This document shows, piece after piece, positions 15,568 through 25,780 of a stretch of 64,000 bases of DNA; position 1 is the first letter of the stretch; the number at the start of each line of letters is the position of its first letter. The position numbers and the translations under genes are program-made. Origin of the DNA: Pseudomonadota bacterium. GTDB taxonomy: Bacteria > Pseudomonadota > Gammaproteobacteria > Burkholderiales > JABEVD01. Under the pieces are notes generated by a model that worked only from the letters and a program-made list of their open reading frames with translations, was not told where the DNA came from and made no database searches. The DNA lies in contig JAJZRS010000008.1 of NCBI GenBank assembly GCA_021802545.1, positions 1-64,000 on the forward strand, written 5' to 3'.

Positions 15568-16608
15568 ATGGGCAGCATAGCCGACATCAACTCGCTCGGG
15601 CAGCGCATCTGGCTCGACAATCTGTCGAGGAAGATGCTCGTCGAGGGCGAGCTTGAGAAATACATCAAGGACGGCGCTTCAGGCCTCACGTCCAATCCTT
15701 CCATCCTGCTCAAGGGACTTAAAGGAAGCCCTTACTATCGGGATGACATCCAGAAAACAAGCCGCCTTCCGCCAGAAAAAAGGCTCGAAGCCCTCATCAT
15801 TCCCGATATCAGGAGCGCTTGCGACCTCTTCCTGCCCGTCTTCGAGAAAAGCGCATTCGAAGACGGCTACGTCAGCATGGAGGTTTCCCCTCGGCTCGCA
15901 CACGACGAGGAAGGCACCATCGAGGATGCGATCAGGCTGCTCTCGGAGGTCGAGCGTCCCAACCTGATGATCAAGGTTCCCGCGACGAAAGAAGGCATCA
16001 ATGCTTTCGAAAGGCTGACCAGCCTCGGCATCAACATCAACGTGACGCTGATTTTTTCGCTCCACCAGGTTTTCCATGTCCATCAGGCCTACATCCGGGG
16101 ATTGAAGCGGTTCTCAGATTCCGGGGGAGATGCAGAAAAGGTGAGATCCGTCGCCAGCCTCTTTCTCAGCCGCATCGACACCCATGTCGACAAATTGCCG
16201 AACCTGGACGAATCGCTCAAGGGGAAAACGGGCGTGTCCCTGGCCAAGATCGCATACCAGCGATTCCTCGATCTATTTCACGGCGAACACCCAAGCACAG
16301 GCCATCCCCAGAAACTGCTCTGGGCGAGCACAGGGACGAAGAACCCGGACTACAGCGACCTCCTTTATGTCGAGCCGTTGATCGGCAAGGAAACCATCAA
16401 CACGCTGCCCGAGGCGACACTCGCTGCATTCCTCGACCACGGCAAGGCTGAGAGCACGCTCGAATCCGGCGTGGAAGAGGCCAAAGCGCATTTCATCGCC
16501 CTCGAGAAATGCGGAATTGACATGGAGCAGGTCTCGGGAACGCTGTTCGAAGAAGGCCTGAAAGCGTTCGACGACGCCTATTCTGACCTCCTTTCCATGG
16601 TGGCCTGA
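15568..16608 (+). CDS. tal: Transaldolase
   Basis: 346 aa. It moves dihydroxyacetone units in the non-oxidative pentose phosphate pathway. The Schiff-base Lys lies in PNLMIKVPATKEG, with GASGLTSNPSILLKG near the start and NVTLIFSLHQVFHV after it. The length fits the long bacterial form. It begins two bases after the DUF302 stop and is followed one base later by the glucan phosphorylase, so all are likely one transcript. Confidence 0.93.
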   Translation: MGSIADINSLGQRIWLDNLSRKMLVEGELEKYIKDGASGLTSNPSILLKGLKGSPYYRDDIQKTSRLPPEKRLEALIIPDIRSACDLFLPVFEKSAFEDGYVSMEVSPRLAHDEEGTIEDAIRLLSEVERPNLMIKVPATKEGINAFERLTSLGININVTLIFSLHQVFHVHQAYIRGLKRFSDSGGDAEKVRSVASLFLSRIDTHVDKLPNLDESLKGKTGVSLAKIAYQRFLDLFHGEHPSTGHPQKLLWASTGTKNPDYSDLLYVEPLIGKETINTLPEATLAAFLDHGKAESTLESGVEEAKAHFIALEKCGIDMEQVSGTLFEEGLKAFDDAYSDLLSMVA

Positions 16609-16609
16609 A

Positions 16610-18292
16610 ATGCACTACGAGTTCACCCACCAGCAGCGCATCGCCTATTTCACCATGGAAATCGCGCTGGAGAGCGACATCCCCACCTATAGCGGTGGAC
16701 TCGGGATACTCGCGGGTGACGTGATGCGCGCAGGCGCAGACATCCAGCTTCCGCTGGCCGCGGTGAGCCTGGTGAGCCGGGCGGGCTATTTCAGGCAGGA
16801 AATCGTGGGCGGCAGGCAGATCGAGCATCCGGATACCTGGGACCCTTCCCAGCACGCCTTTCCGCTCGATGCGAAGATCGCGGTCAACATAGAAGGGCGC
16901 GACGTATGGGTCAGAGGCTGGCTTTACGTGCTGAAGGGCCATCTCGGCGGCAAGGAGCCCGTGATCCTGCTTGACACCGATCTCGACGAGAACAGCGAGG
17001 ACGACCGGAAAATCACCCATTATCTCTACGGCGGCGACCAGGTCTACCGTCTCAAGCAGGAGATCGTCCTCGGTGTCGGGGGACTGCGCATGCTTCATGC
17101 CCTGGGCTTCCAGATCAGGCAGTACCACATGAACGAGGGTCATTCCGCCCTGCTTTCCCTCGAGCTGCTGCGCCGCCTCGCAAGGCAGGAGAACGAAGAG
17201 GACAACGCCCTTTCCTACGACATCCCCATGGTCAGGCAAATCTGCAATTTCACGACCCACACGCCCATCGAAGCCGGACACGACCAGTTCCCCTACGAGA
17301 TGGTGCAGAACGTGCTCAGGGATTTCATCGACTTTTCCGAGCTCAAGGCTGTTGCCGGGGAAGAGCGGCTCAACATGACCAAGCTCGCCCTGAACCTGAG
17401 CGACTACGTCAACGGCGTCGCCATGAAACATGCGGAAATTTCGCGGCAGATGTATCCCGGCTACCATGTCCATGCCGTCACCAACGGCGTCCATCCCTAT
17501 ACCTGGACTTCCGCACAGTTTGCCAGCCTCTACGACGGCTATCTGCCCGGATGGTGCTACGAGCCCCAGCTTCTCGTCAGGGTCGACCAGATTCCTGACG
17601 ATGCGATCTGGAAAGCGCATCTGGAATCGAAACGCGCGCTCATCGGACGCATCAGGACCCTGTGCGGAAAGGATTTCGACGAAACGCTTCCGATATTCGG
17701 ATTCGCAAGGAGGATGACCGCCTACAAGCGGCCCGACCTCATCTTCACCGATTTGGAAAGAATCAGGGCTATCGCAAAGAACAATCCCTTCCAGATCGTG
17801 ATGGCCGGCAAGGCGCATCCGAACGACGAGGGCGGCAAGCACCTGATCGAGACGCTTCACGCCCACCTGGGCAGCCTGTCCAACGTCGTCAACGCCGCTT
17901 TCCTGCCCAATTACGACATGGATCTTGCGCTTTCCCTCGTCTCCGGCGTCGATGTCTGGCTTAACACCCCCTTGAAACCCCTCGAAGCTTCAGGCACGAG
18001 CGGCATGAAGGCGGCCTTCAACGGCGTTCCGAGCCTGAGCGTCCTCGACGGCTGGTGGCTCGAAGGCTGCATCGAGGGCGTGACAGGCTGGGCGGTCGGC
18101 AGCGCCTCAGAATCCAACGGCGAAGACGCCTCGTCTCTTTACGACAAGCTCGAAAAAACCGTCCTTCCGCTTTATCATAGCGACAGAGCCGGATGGATTT
18201 CCGTGATGAAGAACGCAATAGGAAAGAACGCCTCCTATTTCAACAGCCATCGCATGATGCGCCGCTATGCAACCGAGGCCTACGTAAGATGA
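16610..18292 (+). CDS. glgP: Short alpha-glucan phosphorylase (GT35)
   Basis: 560 aa. It releases glucose-1-phosphate from glycogen or maltodextrin using pyridoxal phosphate. It contains AYFTMEIALESDIPTYSGGL at the N-terminus, HMNEGHSALLSLE, and the PLP-lysine region EASGTSGMKAAFNG with SVLDGWWLEG. It belongs to the short alpha-glucan phosphorylases, well below the roughly 800 aa of E. coli GlgP and lacking its regulatory N-terminus. Its stop overlaps the ygfZ start as ATGA. Confidence 0.88.
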   Translation: MHYEFTHQQRIAYFTMEIALESDIPTYSGGLGILAGDVMRAGADIQLPLAAVSLVSRAGYFRQEIVGGRQIEHPDTWDPSQHAFPLDAKIAVNIEGRDVWVRGWLYVLKGHLGGKEPVILLDTDLDENSEDDRKITHYLYGGDQVYRLKQEIVLGVGGLRMLHALGFQIRQYHMNEGHSALLSLELLRRLARQENEEDNALSYDIPMVRQICNFTTHTPIEAGHDQFPYEMVQNVLRDFIDFSELKAVAGEERLNMTKLALNLSDYVNGVAMKHAEISRQMYPGYHVHAVTNGVHPYTWTSAQFASLYDGYLPGWCYEPQLLVRVDQIPDDAIWKAHLESKRALIGRIRTLCGKDFDETLPIFGFARRMTAYKRPDLIFTDLERIRAIAKNNPFQIVMAGKAHPNDEGGKHLIETLHAHLGSLSNVVNAAFLPNYDMDLALSLVSGVDVWLNTPLKPLEASGTSGMKAAFNGVPSLSVLDGWWLEGCIEGVTGWAVGSASESNGEDASSLYDKLEKTVLPLYHSDRAGWISVMKNAIGKNASYFNSHRMMRRYATEAYVR

Positions 18293-19179
18293 ATTCACAT
18301 ATTACCGAATTATCCCATCTTGGATTCCTGCGCATTTCCGGTGAAGATGCGCGGGATTTCCTGCAGAATCTCACCAGCAACGACGTCAGGCATCTGGACG
18401 AAAAAACAGCCCAGTACAACAGCATGTGCTCTCCAAAGGGAAGGATGCTGGCCAGCTTTCTGCTCTTCAAGATGGACGGCGACTACATTCTGCAGTTGCC
18501 CAAGGAAATGGTCGAGCGCGTGAAGAAGCGCCTGTCCATGTACGTCTTCCGCTCCAAGGTTTCGATTGCCGAAACCGAGCTTTCCGCCATCGGGCTTTCG
18601 GGGCAAGACGCCTGCACCACGCTTCCCGGTCTTCCCGAGGCGAAAATGGCGGTCGGAAAAATGGAATCGGGCATTGCGATCAAGCTTTCGGATTCCCGCT
18701 TCGAAATCGTTGCGGAACCTGAAAATGCTGCAAAAATACTCGAACATCTCGAAAAAAACGCAGAATCGTCCGGAAAAGAATACTGGGAAAGGCTGGAAAT
18801 CCTGGATGCACTGCCTACCGTTCTTCCCGAAACCGAAGGACTTTTCGTTCCCCAGATGGCGAATTTCGAGCTTATCGGCGGCGTGAGCTTCCAGAAAGGC
18901 TGCTACCCCGGCCAGGAAGTCGTGACCCGAACCCATTTCCTGGGCAAGATCAAGCGCAGGATGGTCATCGCCCACGTGGATTCCAAAATCGGGCCCAACC
19001 CGGGCGAAGAAGTGTTCTCCGGCACAGAGGCAACCGGCACGGTTGCAAGATCCGCCCCTTCGCCAGAAGGCGGATACGACATTCTCGCCGTGATCCATAT
19101 GGAACACAGGACGGGGGAAATCCGGCTCAAGTCGGGCGAACTCCTGAAACTGATGCCGATGCCCTATTCCCTGCCATGA
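18289..19179 (+). CDS. ygfZ: tRNA-modifying / Fe-S assembly protein YgfZ
   Basis: 296 aa folate-binding protein of the GcvT-like family that supports repair or assembly of some Fe-S enzymes. The diagnostic motif KGCYPGQEVVTR (KGCYxGQE) is near residue 203. The start at ATG 18289 overlaps the phosphorylase stop, and its stop overlaps the mtnA start by four bases. Joining these three genes in one transcript has no evident pathway logic. Confidence 0.9.
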   Translation: MNSHITELSHLGFLRISGEDARDFLQNLTSNDVRHLDEKTAQYNSMCSPKGRMLASFLLFKMDGDYILQLPKEMVERVKKRLSMYVFRSKVSIAETELSAIGLSGQDACTTLPGLPEAKMAVGKMESGIAIKLSDSRFEIVAEPENAAKILEHLEKNAESSGKEYWERLEILDALPTVLPETEGLFVPQMANFELIGGVSFQKGCYPGQEVVTRTHFLGKIKRRMVIAHVDSKIGPNPGEEVFSGTEATGTVARSAPSPEGGYDILAVIHMEHRTGEIRLKSGELLKLMPMPYSLP

Positions 19180-20210
19180 AATTCGACACCCTGCGCTGGA
19201 AGGACGGCCGATTCGAGCTTCTCGACCAGCGCAGGCTTCCGGGAAAAACCGAATACCTCAGCCTGTCGAGCGCGCGGGACGTCGCCGAGGCCATACGCGA
19301 CATGGCGGTAAGAGGGGCGCCTGCGATCGGCTGCGCGGCCGCCTTCGGCGTCGCGCTCGAAGCCGCCAGGTGCGTGCATCTGGCCGCTCCCGCCTTTCTT
19401 TCTTCCCTCGACGATGCATTTTCGGCGCTCTCGAAAAGCCGCCCGACCGCAGTCAACCTGTTCTGGGCGCTGGACAGAATGAAAGGCGCGATCGATCCCG
19501 GAGAAAGTCCGGAAGCCATCGCCAAGGCCCTCGAAACCGCGGCCGTCTCCATTTTCAAGGAAGATGTCGAGGCGAACCGCGAGATGGGCCGATTCGGGGA
19601 AGAGATCGTGCCCGAAAAATGCAGCATCCTCACCTACTGCAATGCGGGAGCGCTTGCCACTGCAGGGCACGGCACTGCCCTCGGCATCATCCGCTCGGCG
19701 CGCGAGGCAGGCAAAGACATTTCCGTCTTTGCCTGCGAAACGCGCCCGCTTCTCCAGGGCGCGCGGCTGACCGCATGGGAACTCGCCATGGAAGGCATAC
19801 CGACCACCCTGATCTGCGACAATACGGCAGGCTATCTGATGAGCCGCGAAGAAATCGACATGGTGATCGTGGGCGCGGACAGGGTCGCAGCCAATGGCGA
19901 CGTCGCGAACAAGATCGGCACCTATACCATGGCCGTGCTCGCCAAACGCCACGGCATTCCCTTCGTCGTCGCCTGCCCGATCTCGACGATCGACATGGAA
20001 ACACCCGATGGTGAAAGGATCCCGATCGAGGAAAGAGGCCCGGATGAGGTCAGGGGCTACGGCGGGGTCCATTGGGCTGCTGAAGGCGTCGCGATCAGGA
20101 ACCTTGCATTCGACGTCACGCCCCACGAACTCGTCACGGCGCTCGTCACCGAAAAAGGGGTGATCGAATCCCCCGATGCGGAAAAACTCAGCGCCTTCCT
20201 GGCCTCTTGA
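19176..20210 (+). CDS. mtnA: Methylthioribose-1-phosphate isomerase
   Basis: 344 aa. It converts 5-methylthioribose-1-phosphate to the ribulose form in methionine salvage. Motifs are MAVRGAPAIGCAAAFG, the catalytic Cys in TYCNAGALATAGHGT, and the catalytic Asp in GADRVAANGDVANKIGTY. No other mtn gene is in the window. Its 3' end overlaps that of the convergent rluB by 23 bases. Confidence 0.92.
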   Translation: MKFDTLRWKDGRFELLDQRRLPGKTEYLSLSSARDVAEAIRDMAVRGAPAIGCAAAFGVALEAARCVHLAAPAFLSSLDDAFSALSKSRPTAVNLFWALDRMKGAIDPGESPEAIAKALETAAVSIFKEDVEANREMGRFGEEIVPEKCSILTYCNAGALATAGHGTALGIIRSAREAGKDISVFACETRPLLQGARLTAWELAMEGIPTTLICDNTAGYLMSREEIDMVIVGADRVAANGDVANKIGTYTMAVLAKRHGIPFVVACPISTIDMETPDGERIPIEERGPDEVRGYGGVHWAAEGVAIRNLAFDVTPHELVTALVTEKGVIESPDAEKLSAFLAS

Positions 20211-20967
20211 CGGGTTTCTCCGGCTTTTCCACTTCCAGCCCGGCCCATTTCATCAGGGCAGCGACTTCATGCTCTTCGAGTTCCAGAAGCATGCCGCGCT
20301 TCACTCTCGAAGGCAATACGAGGGGACCGAACCTCGTCCTGATCAGGCGGCTGACGGTAAGGCCGATCGATTCGAAGAGCCGCCTCACCACCCTGTTCCG
20401 GCCCTCCTTGAGGATCACCCTGTACCAGTGGTTCGCGCCCTCTCCGCCCTCGTCGGAAAAGACTTCGAATTTCGCCGGACCATCTTCGAGCTCGATCCCG
20501 CTCGTGAGCAGCTTGGCCTGATCGGGCGTCACGCGCCCCAGGATCCTCACCGAATATTCCCGCTCGACCTCGAATCCCGGATGCGTCAGCCTGTTGGCCA
20601 GTTCCCCGGATGTCGTGAAGATCAGAAGCCCGCTCGTGTTGAAATCGAGTCTGCCTATCGATATCCATTTTGCCGAACGCATCCTGGGCAGCTTTTCGAA
20701 AACCGTGGCGCGCTTCTCGGGATCGTCACGGCTGACGATTTCCCCCTCGGGCTTGTGATAGAGCATCACGCGCGGCAGGCGGCTCGTGAATTTCAGCTTG
20801 ACGATGCGTCCCTCGAAACGGATCATGTCCTCCGGACCCACGCGCATGCCGACTTCTGCGCGCTTGCCGTTCACCATGACGCGCCCCGAGAGAATCGCCT
20901 CTTCCATGGCGCGCCTTGAACCCAGCCCGGAATGGGCCAGCATCTTGTGCAGCTTTTGCTTATCCAT
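20188..20967 (-). CDS. rluB: 23S rRNA pseudouridine synthase RluB-type
   Basis: 259 aa. An N-terminal S4 RNA-binding domain (KLHKMLAHSGLGSRRAMEEA) is followed by the RsuA/RluB catalytic domain with the essential Asp in GRLDFNTSGLLIFT. The family makes pseudouridine at 23S rRNA position 2605. The C-terminal tail is short and mildly basic (EKPEKPVKRPGRR). It is downstream of recR, overlapping by one base. Confidence 0.87.
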   Translation of the reverse strand: MDKQKLHKMLAHSGLGSRRAMEEAILSGRVMVNGKRAEVGMRVGPEDMIRFEGRIVKLKFTSRLPRVMLYHKPEGEIVSRDDPEKRATVFEKLPRMRSAKWISIGRLDFNTSGLLIFTTSGELANRLTHPGFEVEREYSVRILGRVTPDQAKLLTSGIELEDGPAKFEVFSDEGGEGANHWYRVILKEGRNRVVRRLFESIGLTVSRLIRTRFGPLVLPSRVKRGMLLELEEHEVAALMKWAGLEVEKPEKPVKRPGRR

Positions 20968-21557
20968 TAAAGCGACCTTCTCTCGAAAACGGCCTGGGCG
21001 AGCGTCCCGCTGTCGACGTGCTCGATCTCGCCGCCGACCGGGACCCCGCGCGCTATCCTTGAAACCCTGATCCCATCGCCTTTCAGGAGCTCGCCGACGT
21101 AATGCGCGGTCGCCTCACCTTCCACGGTGAAATTCGTCGCCAGGATCACCTCACCGACCATGCCGTCCCTGACCCGCTTCAGGAGCCTGTCGAGATTGAT
21201 CTCCCTGGGACCGATCCCGTCGAGCGGCGAAATTTTGCCCATCAGCACGAAATAGAGCCCCCTGTAGCACTGCGCCTGCTCCATCATCAACAGATCCTGT
21301 GGCATCTCGACGACGCAAAGCTGAGAAGCGTCTCTCCTGTCCGAACGGCACAGGTCGCAAATCTCCTCTTCAGTGAAGCTGTTGCATTTTTCGCAATGCC
21401 TCAGCTTCTCGATCGAACGGCTGAGCGCATTGGCGAGTCTCAAGGCGCCCGGGTGATCATGCTGTAGAAGATGATAGGCCATGCGCTGGGCCGACTTGGG
21501 TCCTATCCCGGGCAGGCAGCGAAGCGATTCAACCAGCTCGTCGAGCGGAGATTTCAT
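20967..21557 (-). CDS. recR: Recombination mediator RecR
   Basis: 196 aa. It acts with RecF and RecO to load RecA on gapped DNA. It contains an HhH region ([20 protein letters not shown]), a four-Cys zinc finger ([16 protein letters not shown]) and a Toprim domain ([14 protein letters not shown] to [14 protein letters not shown]). It sits in the conserved dnaX-ybaB-recR order. Confidence 0.95.
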   Translation of the reverse strand: MKSPLDELVESLRCLPGIGPKSAQRMAYHLLQHDHPGALRLANALSRSIEKLRHCEKCNSFTEEEICDLCRSDRRDASQLCVVEMPQDLLMMEQAQCYRGLYFVLMGKISPLDGIGPREINLDRLLKRVRDGMVGEVILATNFTVEGEATAHYVGELLKGDGIRVSRIARGVPVGGEIEHVDSGTLAQAVFERRSL

Positions 21558-21560
21558 GAA

Positions 21561-21875
21561 TCAGAATGGCAGCTTGAAGCCGGGAGGAAGTCCCAGCCCG
21601 CCCATCTTTTCCTGGATGGCCGATTCTACCCGCCGGTTGGCATCGTTCATCGCCGCAGCGATCAGGTCTTCTAGCATCTCCTTGTCGTCGCTCATCAAGG
21701 ACGGGTCGATCGACACCCTGCGCACGGCATGGTGACAGGTCATGGTCACTTTGACGAGTCCTGCGCCCGCCTGCCCCTCGACTTCGACGTTGCCCAACTC
21801 CTCCTGCATGCGCTTCATGTTTTCCTGCATCTGCTGGGCCTGCTTCATGATGTTGCCCAATCCGCCTTTCATCAT
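21561..21875 (-). CDS. ybaB: Nucleoid-associated protein, YbaB/EbfC family
   Basis: 104 aa DNA-binding dimer. It contains [20 protein letters not shown] and [18 protein letters not shown], with [11 protein letters not shown], the usual family core. It lies between dnaX and recR with gaps of 10 and 4 bases, so the three are co-transcribed. Confidence 0.94.
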   Translation of the reverse strand: MMKGGLGNIMKQAQQMQENMKRMQEELGNVEVEGQAGAGLVKVTMTCHHAVRRVSIDPSLMSDDKEMLEDLIAAAMNDANRRVESAIQEKMGGLGLPPGFKLPF

Positions 21876-21884
21876 AGCCTTCTC

Positions 21885-23447
21885 CTAAATCGGTTTTATC
21901 GAAGATTCAATCAGTTTCGCATCGAAATTGTCGACGAGATTGCGCACCACCGGATCCTGCTCGATCGAGGCGACCGCTTCCATCTGGCGCTCCCGCTTCT
22001 GGCCGATCTCGACCTTCGCCGGCGTCAATCCCTCTCCCCTGGAGAAGGAAACATCCACGGCCCGGCCAAGGTAATCGGCAATTGCGGCGCCCACCCGCTC
22101 CTGGTAGACCTTTTCCATCAGGTGCTTGTGCTCCTCAGGCACGGAAAATTCGATTTTTTTCCCGTCGAAGTGCTGCAAAGCCGAGTGCTGCGCGAGCATC
22201 TTCGCCATGCCGGAAAGATTGAGCCTCGAACAGACGTCGACCCAGTCGAAGGCTTCGGTCCTTGCGGCGTCGTTTTCATGGACAGGCGATGGCGCCTTGT
22301 CCGGGACAGGCGCCGCAGCCGGTTTTTCCACGGGCGGACGATCCGCTTCTGCAGGCGACTTTCCAGGAGAAAAGGCCAGCATCCTGATGAGCGTCATGGA
22401 AAAGCCCGAATACTCGTCCGGCGCATAGCCGATCTCGTTCCTGCCGTGGATCGCGATCTGGTAATAAAGCTGGATTTCCTCAGGATCGAACCTGGATGCA
22501 AGATCGATGATCCTGTCGCGGTCCAGCCTGTCCTCACCGAGCGCCTTGGGCACGGCCTGGGTGAGGGCAATGTCGTGCAGCAGCATGCATAGATCCTGAA
22601 GCGCGAGCTCGAATTCCAGGCTTCTCTCCTCCATCGATTCGGCCACCGAGATCAGCCCGGCCCCGTCCCGGTCCGCCAGCGCATCCAGGATGGCGAAGAG
22701 GTAATCCCTGTCTATCGTGCCGAGCATGCCCCGCACCGTTTCGTCTTCGATGCGCCCGCCTGAATAGGCGATCGCCTGATCCAGGAGGCTCAGCGCATCC
22801 CGCATGCTGCCTCTTGCCGCCGCTGCGATCCTGGACAAGGCGTGCTGCTCTCCCTCTATGCCCTCCTCTGCGAGCACCCTGGACAAATGCTGCTGGATGA
22901 GCGGAGCCGGAATCTGTTTCAGGTTGAACTGGAGGCATCTCGACAGCACGGTGACCGGAATTTTTTGGGGATCGGTAGTCGCCAGAATGAATTTGACATG
23001 CTCGGGCGGCTCTTCCAGCGTCTTCAGCATCGAATTGAATGCCTTGGTGGAAAGCATGTGGACTTCGTCGATGATGTATACCTTGAAGCGCCCGGAAGTC
23101 GGAAGGTACTGCGCGTTGTCCAGCACTTCGCGCATGTTGTCGATCCCGGTATTCGAAGCGGCATCGAGTTCAAGAAGATCGACGAAGCGTCCGTTGTCGA
23201 TCTCGATGCAGGCCGAGCATTTGCCGCACGGCTCTGCTGTGATGCCTGTTTCGCAGTTGAGCGATTTGGCGAGTATGCGCGCGACCGTGGTCTTTCCAAC
23301 GCCGCGCGTTCCCGTGAACAAATAGGCATGGTGAAGCCGCTGCTGGAGAAGCGCGTTGGTAAGCGCCTTGACGACATGTTCCTGCCCGGTCAGTTCCGAG
23401 AAGCGCTTGGGCCTCCACTTTCGGGCCAGTACCTGGGTCGTCGACAC
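21885..23447 (-). CDS. dnaX: DNA polymerase III subunit tau/gamma
   Basis: 520 aa clamp-loader ATPase. It contains Walker A GTRGVGKTTVARILA, a zinc module (C-x8-C-x2-C-x2-C in CETGITAEPCGKCSACIE), Walker B YIIDEVHMLS and the SRC sensor (VLSRCLQF). The C-terminal tau region is short and Pro/Ala-rich in the linker. I saw no A-AAA-AAG slip site, so a separate gamma form by frameshift is not supported. Confidence 0.95.
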   Translation of the reverse strand: MSTTQVLARKWRPKRFSELTGQEHVVKALTNALLQQRLHHAYLFTGTRGVGKTTVARILAKSLNCETGITAEPCGKCSACIEIDNGRFVDLLELDAASNTGIDNMREVLDNAQYLPTSGRFKVYIIDEVHMLSTKAFNSMLKTLEEPPEHVKFILATTDPQKIPVTVLSRCLQFNLKQIPAPLIQQHLSRVLAEEGIEGEQHALSRIAAAARGSMRDALSLLDQAIAYSGGRIEDETVRGMLGTIDRDYLFAILDALADRDGAGLISVAESMEERSLEFELALQDLCMLLHDIALTQAVPKALGEDRLDRDRIIDLASRFDPEEIQLYYQIAIHGRNEIGYAPDEYSGFSMTLIRMLAFSPGKSPAEADRPPVEKPAAAPVPDKAPSPVHENDAARTEAFDWVDVCSRLNLSGMAKMLAQHSALQHFDGKKIEFSVPEEHKHLMEKVYQERVGAAIADYLGRAVDVSFSRGEGLTPAKVEIGQKRERQMEAVASIEQDPVVRNLVDNFDAKLIESSIKPI

Positions 23448-23978
23448 TTAGAAATGGTATGCGAAACGGATCTGGTTGAAATTGATGCCCTGATTCGGCT
23501 CCTTGATCCCGCCGTTGGAGAGATGCTGGAAGCGGTAGGTCAGATCGTACTGTTTCTTGTCGCCGAAGCGGAATCCAGCGCCTAGATGATCGCCGAACTG
23601 GTAAGCAGTGCTGAATTTCCGGTCCGCATTGATATGGGTCGGCGAAATCAGGTGGAAGCCGATCGCGCCTTCCACGTAAGGGGTCAAGCCGAATATGCTG
23701 CTGTTCCTCTGGTAGCGGAAAACAGGGGTGAGGCCGAAATCGGTGATGTCCTGGTTTCCGCCTATCTGGGCATGGCCGTGCCACCTGCCAATGGACGCAT
23801 CCCAGAATCCGCCCAGATGCCAGCTTCCATTGTCGAACCATGCCTTGTGCCAATCCCACTGGATCCCGGCGCGCGCCATGTCCGTTCCCATGCCGTTCCC
23901 GGCCTCGACGGAAAAGCCGTCGACTGCAAAGGCCTGTGCCGGAAGAAGAAAGGCCAGCAACAAAACGATTCTTTTCAT
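23448..23978 (-). CDS. pagL: Lipid A 3-O-deacylase PagL
   Basis: 176 aa outer-membrane beta-barrel enzyme that removes an acyl chain from lipid A. It has a signal peptide (MKRIVLLLAFLLPAQAFA). The active-site His-Ser pair lies in YRFQHLSNGGIKEPNQGINF, with the catalytic Glu a few residues later and a C-terminal aromatic Phe (FAYHF) as in barrel proteins. It lies immediately before dnaX and just downstream of the 4.5S RNA gene on the same strand. Confidence 0.88.
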   Translation of the reverse strand: MKRIVLLLAFLLPAQAFAVDGFSVEAGNGMGTDMARAGIQWDWHKAWFDNGSWHLGGFWDASIGRWHGHAQIGGNQDITDFGLTPVFRYQRNSSIFGLTPYVEGAIGFHLISPTHINADRKFSTAYQFGDHLGAGFRFGDKKQYDLTYRFQHLSNGGIKEPNQGINFNQIRFAYHF

Positions 23979-23998
23979 ACATGCTCCGGAATAGGGGC

Positions 23999-24094
23999 GG
24001 CGAGCCCGACCCCCGGCACTTGCATAGAATAGCTGTGGCTGCTTCCTTCCGGACCTGACCAGGTTGGCTACCGTGCAATGCGGGGAGACCCGCC
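23999..24094 (-). ncRNA. ffs: 4.5S signal recognition particle RNA
   Basis: The minus strand carries the invariant SRP core ACCTGGTCAGGTCCGGAAGG followed by AAGCAGCC. The flanks GGCGGGTCTCCCCGCATTG and CAAGTGCCGGGGGTCGGG pair to form the long hairpin. It binds Ffh and targets membrane proteins to FtsY. The ends are set by the last pairable bases and may be off by a few. Confidence 0.93.
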
Positions 24095-24226
24095 ATCGAG
24101 CTTGGGATTATACCAAACTTTTCCATCAAGCCGGACCCTAATCATGGGCAGCAGGAATTCGGAATTCCGGCTTTCGTGTCGAAAGGCGCTTTCGGTCACG
24201 ATGCAGCGGCATTCATTGAAGCCGTT

Positions 24227-25714
24227 TCAGGGGATCTTCTTCAGCCAGAGCAGCGGGCCGGTCTTGTGCACGGATTCGCCCCTGGCATCGACCGCTACGG
24301 TGACAGGCATTTCGTCGACTTCGAACTCAAATATCGCTTCCATCCCGAGATCCTCGAAGGCGACGACACGCGCCTTTTTGATCGCGCGCGATACGAGGTA
24401 AGCCGCTCCTCCTACTGCGATCAGATAAGCCGAGCCGTGACGCCTTATCGAATCGATCGCGTCATCTCCCCGCTCGGCCTTGCCTATCATGCCGAGAAGA
24501 CCCATGTCGAGCATCATGTCGGTGTAGCCATCCATCCTCTTCGAAGTCGTGGGGCCGGCCGGTCCCACGACTTCCCCTTCGACCGGATCGACGGGGCCGA
24601 CATAATAGATGAACCGGTTCGCGAATTCGACGGGAAGCCTCTCGCCCTGCTTCACCATCGCCGCGATCCGCCTGTGCGCCGCATCCCTCCCGGTCAGGAG
24701 CTTTCCTGAAAGAAGCAGCTTTTCTCCGGGTTTCCACGCGGCAATCTCTTCTCTCGTGACGGCATCCAGATTCACGCGGCGCGCGGAAAAATCGGTTTTC
24801 CAGCGTATGTCAGGCCAGTCCGAGATTTTCGGGGCAGGCAGATAGACCGGTCCCGAGCCATCCAGAACGAAATGGGCATGCCGCGTCGCAACGCAATTCG
24901 GTATCACCGCGACCGGGAGGGAAGCCGCATGAGTGGGATAGTCCAGGATCTTGACGTCGAGCACGGTGGCGAGCCCGCCCAATCCCTGCGCGCCGATGCC
25001 CAGCGCATTGACCTTGTCATATATTTCCACCCTCAATTCCTCGAGCCTGCTGGCAGGGCCGCGCGCCTTCAGGATGGACATGTCGACCGGCTCAAAAAGC
25101 GCCTCCTTGGCCAGCAAGGCAGCTTTTTCAGCCGTGCCGCCTATGCCGATGCCAAGCATCCCCGGCGGGCACCAGCCCGCACCCATTTCATTCACGGAAT
25201 CGACCACCCATTTGACGACATCATCATTGGGGTTCAGCATGGCCAGCCTCGCCTTGTTCTCCGATCCGCCCCCCTTAGCCGCAATCTTCACTTCCACGCA
25301 GCTTCCAGGCACGACTTCCATGTGGACCACCGCCGGGGTGTTGTCCCTGGTGTTTCTTCTCGCCCCTGCAGGGTCCATGACGATGGAAGCACGCAGCGTG
25401 TTGGAGGAATCGAGATAGGCTCGCCTCACCCCTTCGTTCACCATGTCGAGCACGCCATGCTTCGCGTCCCATTCCGCTTCCATGCCGATTTTCAGAAAAA
25501 CCACGACGATGCCGGTGTCCTGGCAGATGGGGCGGTGATGCTCGGCGCAAAGCCTGGAGTTTTCGATGATCTGCGCAATCGCATCCTTGGCGGCAGGGGA
25601 TTGTTCGATGGCATAGGCCTCCCCCATCGCCCTGATGAAATCGAGCCCATGGTAGTAGGATATGTACTGCAGTGCGGAGGCGATGCTCTCGACGAAATCT
25701 TCTTCCCTGATCAT
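24227..25714 (-). CDS. fumA: Class I (4Fe-4S) fumarate hydratase
   Basis: 495 aa single-chain enzyme interconverting fumarate and malate in the TCA cycle. Cluster-ligand candidates are the Cys residues in [20 protein letters not shown] and [12 protein letters not shown]. The C-terminal domain has [23 protein letters not shown] 25714 is chosen because GGAGGTTGGGAC precedes it; a longer open frame upstream runs antisense to acs and is a shadow. This oxygen-sensitive type suits an organism that also carries FNR. It is divergent from acs. Confidence 0.93.
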   Translation of the reverse strand: MIREEDFVESIASALQYISYYHGLDFIRAMGEAYAIEQSPAAKDAIAQIIENSRLCAEHHRPICQDTGIVVVFLKIGMEAEWDAKHGVLDMVNEGVRRAYLDSSNTLRASIVMDPAGARRNTRDNTPAVVHMEVVPGSCVEVKIAAKGGGSENKARLAMLNPNDDVVKWVVDSVNEMGAGWCPPGMLGIGIGGTAEKAALLAKEALFEPVDMSILKARGPASRLEELRVEIYDKVNALGIGAQGLGGLATVLDVKILDYPTHAASLPVAVIPNCVATRHAHFVLDGSGPVYLPAPKISDWPDIRWKTDFSARRVNLDAVTREEIAAWKPGEKLLLSGKLLTGRDAAHRRIAAMVKQGERLPVEFANRFIYYVGPVDPVEGEVVGPAGPTTSKRMDGYTDMMLDMGLLGMIGKAERGDDAIDSIRRHGSAYLIAVGGAAYLVSRAIKKARVVAFEDLGMEAIFEFEVDEMPVTVAVDARGESVHKTGPLLWLKKIP

Positions 25715-25744
25715 GTCCCAACCTCCGAATCTATCACTCCTTGC

Positions 25745-25752
25745 ATTATAAT
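25745..25752 (+). promoter_or_regulatory. -10 element of acs promoter
   Basis: ATTATAAT contains a perfect TATAAT, about 30 bases upstream of the acs start in the 66-base divergent gap with fumarase. No convincing -35 was seen, so an activator may be needed. Confidence 0.35.
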
Positions 25753-25780
25753 CTCCCTCATCTATCCAATGGAGGGGCAT

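Noticed and set aside
24872..25780. Upstream extension of acs by about 300 codons
   Set aside because: It runs antisense through fumarase; the real acs start has a strong ribosome site at 25781.
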